Assembly (NCBI GenBank): GCA_031430435.1
Contig: JANPBM010000066.1
Span: forward strand, 1-64,000
Source of the DNA: JANNVK01 sp031430435
Lineage (GTDB): Bacteria; Acidobacteriota; Blastocatellia; Pyrinomonadales; Pyrinomonadaceae
DNA length: 64,000 nt
Direction: 5' to 3'
Shown: piece after piece, positions 60,004-64,000 of the stretch
Numbering within the stretch: position 1 is the first letter of the stretch
Layout: every line of letters begins with the position of its first letter
Notes under the pieces: generated by a model
Database searches by the model: none
Seen by the model: the letters and a program-made list of their open reading frames with translations, nothing else
Told to the model about the DNA's origin: nothing
Made by a program: the position numbers and the translations under genes

Positions 60004-60513
60004 ATGCCATTGCCGATAGCACATAGTTTGTTGGGAGCAAGCATTGTTGCTTTGATTTATCCGAAAACTGAAAAGCAAATTCGGCTTCCGATTTCAACTG
60101 GTATAATTTTGGCAAATGCCGCCGATTTTGATTTTGCGTTAGTTTTTTTGCTTGGCTCAAAAGAATGGCACAGAGGTTTTTCGCACTCGATTTTGTTTGC
60201 AATTATCGTTTCTTTGCTGATTTTTTTAAGTTGTAAATTCAAACGAATCAAAGAAAGTTTAGCGTTTAGTTTGGCTTTTGCTTCGCATTTTCTGCTTGAT
60301 TTTATAACAACCAAAACCGGCAACGGCATCGAATTATTTTGGTTTTTCAATTCGGAAAAAATTGGGTTACGTTGGTTTAGCCTGTCGGAATATCCTTCAA
60401 AAATGTCTGAAATAGAATTGATTACAACTATAATTGTTGAAATTATTATATTTACGCCGATTGTGTTTTTAGGTTTGTTTTTCCGCAATAATAAACAAAT
60501 TTCAAAAAATTAA
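60004..60513 (+). CDS. Membrane-bound metal-dependent hydrolase-like protein (DUF457/YdjM)
   Basis: A 169-residue protein with four hydrophobic helices and the DUF457 histidine pattern: LPIAHSLLGASIVALI, EWHRGFSHSILFAIIV and FASHFLLDFITTKTG. The conserved His/Asp residues suggest metal binding, and such proteins are described as membrane metal-dependent hydrolases, mostly of unproven function. It starts 5 bases after the lipase stop, but differs from it in AT-rich composition. It is the first gene of a cassette flanked by duplicated hydrolase-end sequence. Confidence 0.75.
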   Translation: MPLPIAHSLLGASIVALIYPKTEKQIRLPISTGIILANAADFDFALVFLLGSKEWHRGFSHSILFAIIVSLLIFLSCKFKRIKESLAFSLAFASHFLLDFITTKTGNGIELFWFFNSEKIGLRWFSLSEYPSKMSEIELITTIIVEIIIFTPIVFLGLFFRNNKQISKN

Positions 60514-60548
60514 TAAATAATCTACATTTTTTACAAACAAATTTTTCT

Positions 60549-60962
60549 TTAACAAATCCATAAACCGCCGTTTGCAAGAAATCCGCAAATTGCAGGAATA
60601 TCAAGCATAAACGACCAAATTACGCCTTGTCCGAGATTATAGGAATTGTCCGTCAACTTAATATCTTTCGGATTGTAGAAATAAACCTTAAAAACTATCC
60701 ACCACTCAAAAAATCTAATTGGAATCAAACATATCAGAAAAAGCAACATTGCGATTTCTAGTTGAATAAATCCGATTACGCCGACAATTCCGCCAAATAA
60801 CATTCCAATCATCGTTCTTGTTATTCCGACGAGAAGAAAATTTGAATTTGAATTTGGATATTTCGACTGAAAATATAAACTTGCTCCGCAATATCCGATT
60901 AGTTTTATAACACCGTATGTAATGTAGCTCGATGATACGTCAAAAGTTATTCCGCCCGGCAT
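60549..60962 (-). CDS. Small membrane protein of unknown function
   Basis: A 137-residue protein with about four hydrophobic helices (VIKLIGYCGASLYF, MIGMLFGGIVGVIGFIQLEI, MLLFLICLIPIRFFEWWIVF, VIWSFMLDIPAICGFLANGG). I do not recognise the family. It has no signal peptide. It reads against the DUF457 gene and has the same direction as the PIN toxin-antitoxin genes upstream, 23 bases away. Confidence 0.6.
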   Translation of the reverse strand: MPGGITFDVSSSYITYGVIKLIGYCGASLYFQSKYPNSNSNFLLVGITRTMIGMLFGGIVGVIGFIQLEIAMLLFLICLIPIRFFEWWIVFKVYFYNPKDIKLTDNSYNLGQGVIWSFMLDIPAICGFLANGGLWIC

Positions 60963-60985
60963 ACTGTTTCTCCTAATTCATAATT

Positions 60986-61429
60986 CTAAACATCTTTGGG
61001 GTTGATAACTTTTATCGCAAACCGCTTCAAATCTTTTTCGTTGAGCGTAACCAAATATTCAACTTTATGAACATTCATTGAAGCAACAAATTTTGTGTCG
61101 TGAACTTGAACTCCGATAACCCGATAATCTGAAACAAGTTTTCGCCATTCGGTAAAAGTTAAAGACGTGTCAGGCAAAAGTTCAAAATGTTTTTGAATCA
61201 GATTAACTTTTCTTTCGGTTTGTTCGATTGATAATCCCAAACCTCCGCGAGCAGAGGTCGGACGAGTGCAGACATTCCAAAATTCAGCCAAAACCTGCGG
61301 TGTGTAGCAAATTGTTTTATTTTGTCGGCGAATTTTGCGAATTGCGTTGAGAATTATCAAGCGTTCAGCACTATGTTTCTCAGCTAAACGCAAGAAAATA
61401 TTTGTGTCAAAAAGGTAATCGAATAGCAT
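60986..61429 (-). CDS. PIN-domain ribonuclease, VapC-like toxin
   Basis: A 147-residue PIN protein. Acidic active-site residues lie in LFDTNIFLRLAEKH (Asp near residue 8), AEFWNVCTR and VQVHDTKFVASM, with the closing strand VEYLVTLNEKDL. VapC-like toxins cleave tRNA or rRNA. The ATG overlaps the upstream antitoxin stop in TAATG. It is the second gene of a classic two-gene module. Confidence 0.85.
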   Translation of the reverse strand: MLFDYLFDTNIFLRLAEKHSAERLIILNAIRKIRRQNKTICYTPQVLAEFWNVCTRPTSARGGLGLSIEQTERKVNLIQKHFELLPDTSLTFTEWRKLVSDYRVIGVQVHDTKFVASMNVHKVEYLVTLNEKDLKRFAIKVINPKDV

Positions 61430-61680
61430 TAGTCGTGGTCAAAATAAATATCTTCGCGTGAGTAAGTCCCGTTATAATTTGAAACGCCGTCAGAATCTTC
61501 GGCAAAAGCAATCATATCTGCTTCAAATTCATCATCGGCATCACCGTTAAGCGACAAATTCTTTTCGGTTTTCGGCAATAAACTTCGCAAATATTCATCA
61601 ACCGAAAGACCAAAGATATTCGCTTGCTTCTCAATAATCTCTAATGTTTCAGATTTAATTTGTTCAATCGTTGCGTTCAT
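61429..61680 (-). CDS. Antitoxin partner of the PIN protein
   Basis: An 83-residue acidic protein. The helical N-terminal part (ATIEQIKSETLEIIEKQANI) and SVDEYLRSLLPK resemble the DNA-binding or dimerisation half of small antitoxins, and the acidic tail (DDEFEADMIAFAEDSDGVSN) may wrap the toxin. I start at ATG 61680, because the upstream ATG at 61698 would place an extended -10 element (TGCTAGAAT, 61697-61689) inside the gene. Only about eight bases separate that element from ATG, so a leaderless mRNA is possible. Confidence 0.72.
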   Translation of the reverse strand: MNATIEQIKSETLEIIEKQANIFGLSVDEYLRSLLPKTEKNLSLNGDADDEFEADMIAFAEDSDGVSNYNGTYSREDIYFDHD

Positions 61681-61721
61681 AATTGGCAATTCTAGCATAT
61701 TTTCTAATGTAAATCATTTTA

Positions 61722-61789
61722 GAACACATTGCGGACCGGCGTTTAATTATCAGGTTTATAAATTGATTGGGGAACGGTTAAAGGCTTAA
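61722..61789 (+). pseudogene. Remnant 3' end of a lipase-like hydrolase gene
   Basis: This stretch translates as THCGPAFNYQVYKLIGERLK ending in a stop, almost the same as the C-terminus of the hydrolase at 59156-59998 (THCGMAFNYQVYKLIGERLK). At DNA level it is about 88% identical over some 60 bases, and most differences are synonymous. It has no upstream coding part; the sequence before 61722 is the antitoxin promoter region. Confidence 0.8.
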
Positions 61790-61794
61790 CAGAT

Positions 61795-61850
61795 GAAGGC
61801 AAAATAGAATGTTTCTCTCAAAATCATTTATTCTGCCTTTTACTTTTCGG
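61795..61850 (+). terminator. Terminator-like hairpin after the gene remnant
   Basis: GAAGGC...AGAAT pairs with ATTCT-GCCTTTT with an AAAAT bulge, followed by TTTTACTTTT. It belongs to the AAGGCAAAA/TTTGCC family seen after the desaturase and deacetylase genes, and would have been the natural end of the hydrolase transcript. Confidence 0.55.
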
Positions 61851-61863
61851 TAATTTTGTAAAA

Positions 61864-63153
61864 TTATTTTACTCTTGACGGATTGATATAAATCGGACGG
61901 CTTCCGTCTTTTTTAATCTTTCGACCCTTTTTGTCTTCGCTGTTGTATAAATTATAGTCTTTATCGCTAAACTCTTTTGGTCTTACGCCGTTTGAATTTG
62001 TTGTGTTAAAAGGTTCACTCCCTTTGTTTCCGATAATCCGAGTTGCTCCCCAACTTCCGTCTGTAACCGTTGTCTCCGTTTTATCTGTTTTTGAAGATTC
62101 ACTCGGTTTTGTCGCGGTATTGCGTTGATCGATTGAATCTACAATTTTAAATGTGTGGTTTATTTTTCCTTGCTGATAATCGGGAATATTGTCCGACAAA
62201 GTTGTATTGCCGCCGGCTGTTTTTATCGAAAGTTCAAAATTATTGTTTGATACCGTAAAACTCATATCAAACTTTTCTTGCGCGTAAACATAATTGTCGT
62301 TTGCCGATCCCGGAACAGGATTACTCCATTTATCCGGATTACTTCCGCCTGCGTCAATTCTTGAAAAAGCTCTGAAAGCAAAGTTCGGACGCAAGGTTAA
62401 ATCTCCGATGTTTACCGATCCGTCGGCATTTGGAGAAAACTCGTTTGATTGGGCAACAAATTCTTTCTTTTGCAAATCATAAACGCCGTAACCGCCGTCT
62501 TTCTTGGTAATTATATACTGATCTGCTCTGCTTGAACCGTTTACGTCAGTCGTCCACGTTGCATCGCCTTTACCGTCTTCGTCTAAATCCGTATTTGTAA
62601 AAACACGATTCCAACTCATTCCAGCGTCAACTTCTCTGCCTCCGCTTGTTCCCATATAAATACTCGGACGGTCAAGCGGTCCTGTCTTCGGGTCATTCAT
62701 ATCCAATAAACTTACTGTTTTATCATTTTTATCGGCGGCGGTATTAATAAAATATCTTGCGGAATCCGTTGTAACGGTCGGGGCAATAATTCCCTCACTG
62801 GAAATACCTTTATCGGTCTTTGAAGGATTAGTCTCGTATTTTGAATAATATGCTCCGTTTGTTGCGGGTTTCGCAGACTGATTTTCATTATATGGTTTTG
62901 TCGCGCCCGAAGCCTTAAGTTTATCGGAATTATCCAATTTTGTTTCCAGAAAAGCTCGAATCTGTTGGGCTTCGGCTTTGTCTTCACGGAGTTTTGAAAC
63001 TAAAGAAGCAACGTTTTCCGTCCCGGTTTCTTTGCTTGTATCCGGCTCTTTTTTCGGAATCGATTGATCGATAGTTTTGGGTTCGGAGTCGCTTTTACTA
63101 AGCGGAGCAACGTCAACTTTAACGTCGTAATTTGAATTATTTTCTATTTTCAT
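61864..63153 (-). CDS. Hypothetical 429-residue polar protein
   Basis: A protein with no recognised domain. The first 150 residues are low complexity and rich in Lys, Ser, Asp and Thr, including a short charged helix (LVSKLREDKAEAQQIRAFLE). The middle has beta-rich segments and a DxDxDGxGD calcium-loop-like motif in NTDLDEDGKGDATWTTD (near residue 190), and the end is strongly basic (KKGRKIKKDGSRP). No signal peptide is visible. Extracellular display is possible but would need a non-classical route. The gene is isolated between the cassette remnant and the P450. Confidence 0.6.
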   Translation of the reverse strand: MKIENNSNYDVKVDVAPLSKSDSEPKTIDQSIPKKEPDTSKETGTENVASLVSKLREDKAEAQQIRAFLETKLDNSDKLKASGATKPYNENQSAKPATNGAYYSKYETNPSKTDKGISSEGIIAPTVTTDSARYFINTAADKNDKTVSLLDMNDPKTGPLDRPSIYMGTSGGREVDAGMSWNRVFTNTDLDEDGKGDATWTTDVNGSSRADQYIITKKDGGYGVYDLQKKEFVAQSNEFSPNADGSVNIGDLTLRPNFAFRAFSRIDAGGSNPDKWSNPVPGSANDNYVYAQEKFDMSFTVSNNNFELSIKTAGGNTTLSDNIPDYQQGKINHTFKIVDSIDQRNTATKPSESSKTDKTETTVTDGSWGATRIIGNKGSEPFNTTNSNGVRPKEFSDKDYNLYNSEDKKGRKIKKDGSRPIYINPSRVK

Positions 63154-63344
63154 TACTAATTGCCTTTGAATAAATGTCTCAATATAAATTATCGGTGAAA
63201 AACAAAGAAAGTTTCCCGTCTTTTCAATAAATCTGCCGATTGTTTATCGTGCCGCGTAAGTCTTTCAAAATCTCGAAGGCTTCCCCGATATTCAATAATT
63301 AACGTCCGCCGGTTCGATGAGTTTCTGCTTCGTATTTCAAAATT

Positions 63345-64000
63345 TCATCTTTTTTCAACCGTCATCTTCATCCCGAATTTCGGGCGAAGCGTAATCAATG
63401 GTTGCATCGCTATTTTTTGGGTCGCCAACAATTTCAGTTTATGTTTCTTGCCCAATGTGGCGAGCAGTAAAACACCTTCCATCCACGCAAATTGTTCGCC
63501 GATGCAACGCCGAATTCCGCCGCCGAAAGGAAAATAGATAAATTTATTTGCGGCTTCTTTGACGCTTTGAGTTTCCCAACGTTCGGGTTTGAATTCGTCC
63601 GCGTCGGTCCAAAATCTTTTGTCGCGGTGCATTATATACATCGGCGTTAAAACCAGCGAGCCTTTTTCTATTTTGTAACCGTCGAGTTCGTGATTTTCGT
63701 TTGCCATTCGTCCGACTGTCCACGCCGGCGGAAATAATCGCATCGATTCGGCGAAAATTTGTTCGGTGTATTTCAGATTCGGATAATCTTCGGGCGTTGC
63801 TGTGCGATTGCCTAAAACCAAGTCGATTTCGGCGTGAAATTTTGCTTCGATGTCAGGATTTTGCGAGAGCAAATACCACGTCCAAGTCAAAGCATTGGCG
63901 GTTGTTTCGTGTCCCGCGAGAAAAATTGTCAAACATTCGTCGCGGACTTGCTTATCGGTCATTTGCGAACCGTCTTCGTCCGTTGCCGACAATAACATCG
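63345..64000 (-). CDS. Cytochrome P450, 5' part outside window
   Basis: The C-terminal half (at least 217 residues) of a cytochrome P450. I-helix oxygen-activation motif AGHETT, K-helix E-x2-R in AESMRLFPPAW, the PERW meander and the heme-binding loop FPFGGGIRRCIGEQFA with the axial Cys are all intact. P450s hydroxylate or epoxidise lipids, terpenes and fatty acids with electrons from a reductase partner. The pattern resembles bacterial CYP102/CYP4-like fatty-acid hydroxylases. The frame is open through the right edge and no start is available. Confidence 0.9.
   Translation of the reverse strand, partial: MLLSATDEDGSQMTDKQVRDECLTIFLAGHETTANALTWTWYLLSQNPDIEAKFHAEIDLVLGNRTATPEDYPNLKYTEQIFAESMRLFPPAWTVGRMANENHELDGYKIEKGSLVLTPMYIMHRDKRFWTDADEFKPERWETQSVKEAANKFIYFPFGGGIRRCIGEQFAWMEGVLLLATLGKKHKLKLLATQKIAMQPLITLRPKFGMKMTVEKR

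Noticed and set aside
61722..61789. A perfect attachment-site duplication made by a recent integration
   Set aside because: The two copies differ at several mostly synonymous positions. A fresh target duplication should be identical, so I report it as a gene-end remnant with two possible origins.
1..64000. tRNA, rRNA and insertion-sequence transposase genes
   Set aside because: I saw no T-arm-like GTTCRANYC with matching acceptor stem, no rRNA-like blocks and no transposase motifs. This was a reading by eye, and a tRNAscan or Infernal run could still find something.

Overview
The window looks like a chromosomal segment of a low-to-mid GC bacterium (GC roughly in the low 40s by eye). The gene families point to an Acidobacteriota, Blastocatellia-like organism: a futalosine-pathway menaquinone enzyme (MqnE), a PhaR/phasin plus wax-ester synthase storage locus, many secreted proteins with short signal peptides ending in AQ, and dispersed non-coding repeats that also invade coding sequence. 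This assignment is inference from gene families; no rRNA or tRNA gene was seen.

Layout. 0-1.7 kb: an ATPase plus TOPRIM-like pair that resembles a split OLD/PARIS-type defence module, cut by the left edge. 1.7-6 kb: a hotdog thioesterase, a YceH-family protein, a DEDD exonuclease, and a large two-block RTX calcium-binding protein with a hairpin-rich leader. 6-8.6 kb: a Uma2 nuclease and a PIN (DUF4411)/ImmA-IrrE toxin-antitoxin-like pair. 8.8-13.5 kb: mqnE, a frameshifted gene, a COQ7-like ferritin-fold protein, dihydrofolate reductase, a fluoride channel, a LysR regulator and a DUF4032-like miniprotein.

13.5-35.8 kb is a surface-polysaccharide island. One arm reads leftwards (two FAD oxidoreductases, two methyltransferases, a NodB-type deacetylase, a membrane protein). 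The other reads rightwards (sigma-like regulator, Wzy-type polymerase/ligase, GT2, Wzx-type flippase, AsnB-type amidotransferase, methyltransferase, FemAB-like acyltransferase, deacetylase-like protein, heparinase-like protein, GT4). They meet at a divergent regulatory region with palindromes and a zinc-finger protein like a soluble anti-sigma factor. Together they could assemble, decorate, flip, polymerise and trim an exopolysaccharide. No initiating sugar-phosphate transferase or Wza/Wzc is present in the window.

35.8-51.8 kb holds secreted and envelope proteins: a DUF4440-like protein, an M14 peptidase, a lipoprotein, a PBP4-type carboxypeptidase, HtrA, GT2 and an ABC exporter. In their midst (42.8-45.5 kb) is the most unusual locus: two exported eight-cysteine miniproteins, a membrane-anchored thioredoxin-like protein and a large secreted protein of unknown function. 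A TTGACA-N17-TAACAT promoter whose spacer contains a (GT)6 tract drives them.

51.9-64 kb is lipid and storage biology: tandem acyl desaturases, PhaR, two phasins, a GNAT enzyme, a small-protein/aspartic-protease pair, a wax-ester synthase/DGAT and a lipase-like hydrolase. A small cassette (DUF457 protein, membrane protein, PIN toxin-antitoxin) follows. It lies between the hydrolase gene and a second, degenerate copy of that gene's 3' end. The window closes with an unknown 429-residue protein and the 3' part of a cytochrome P450 gene.
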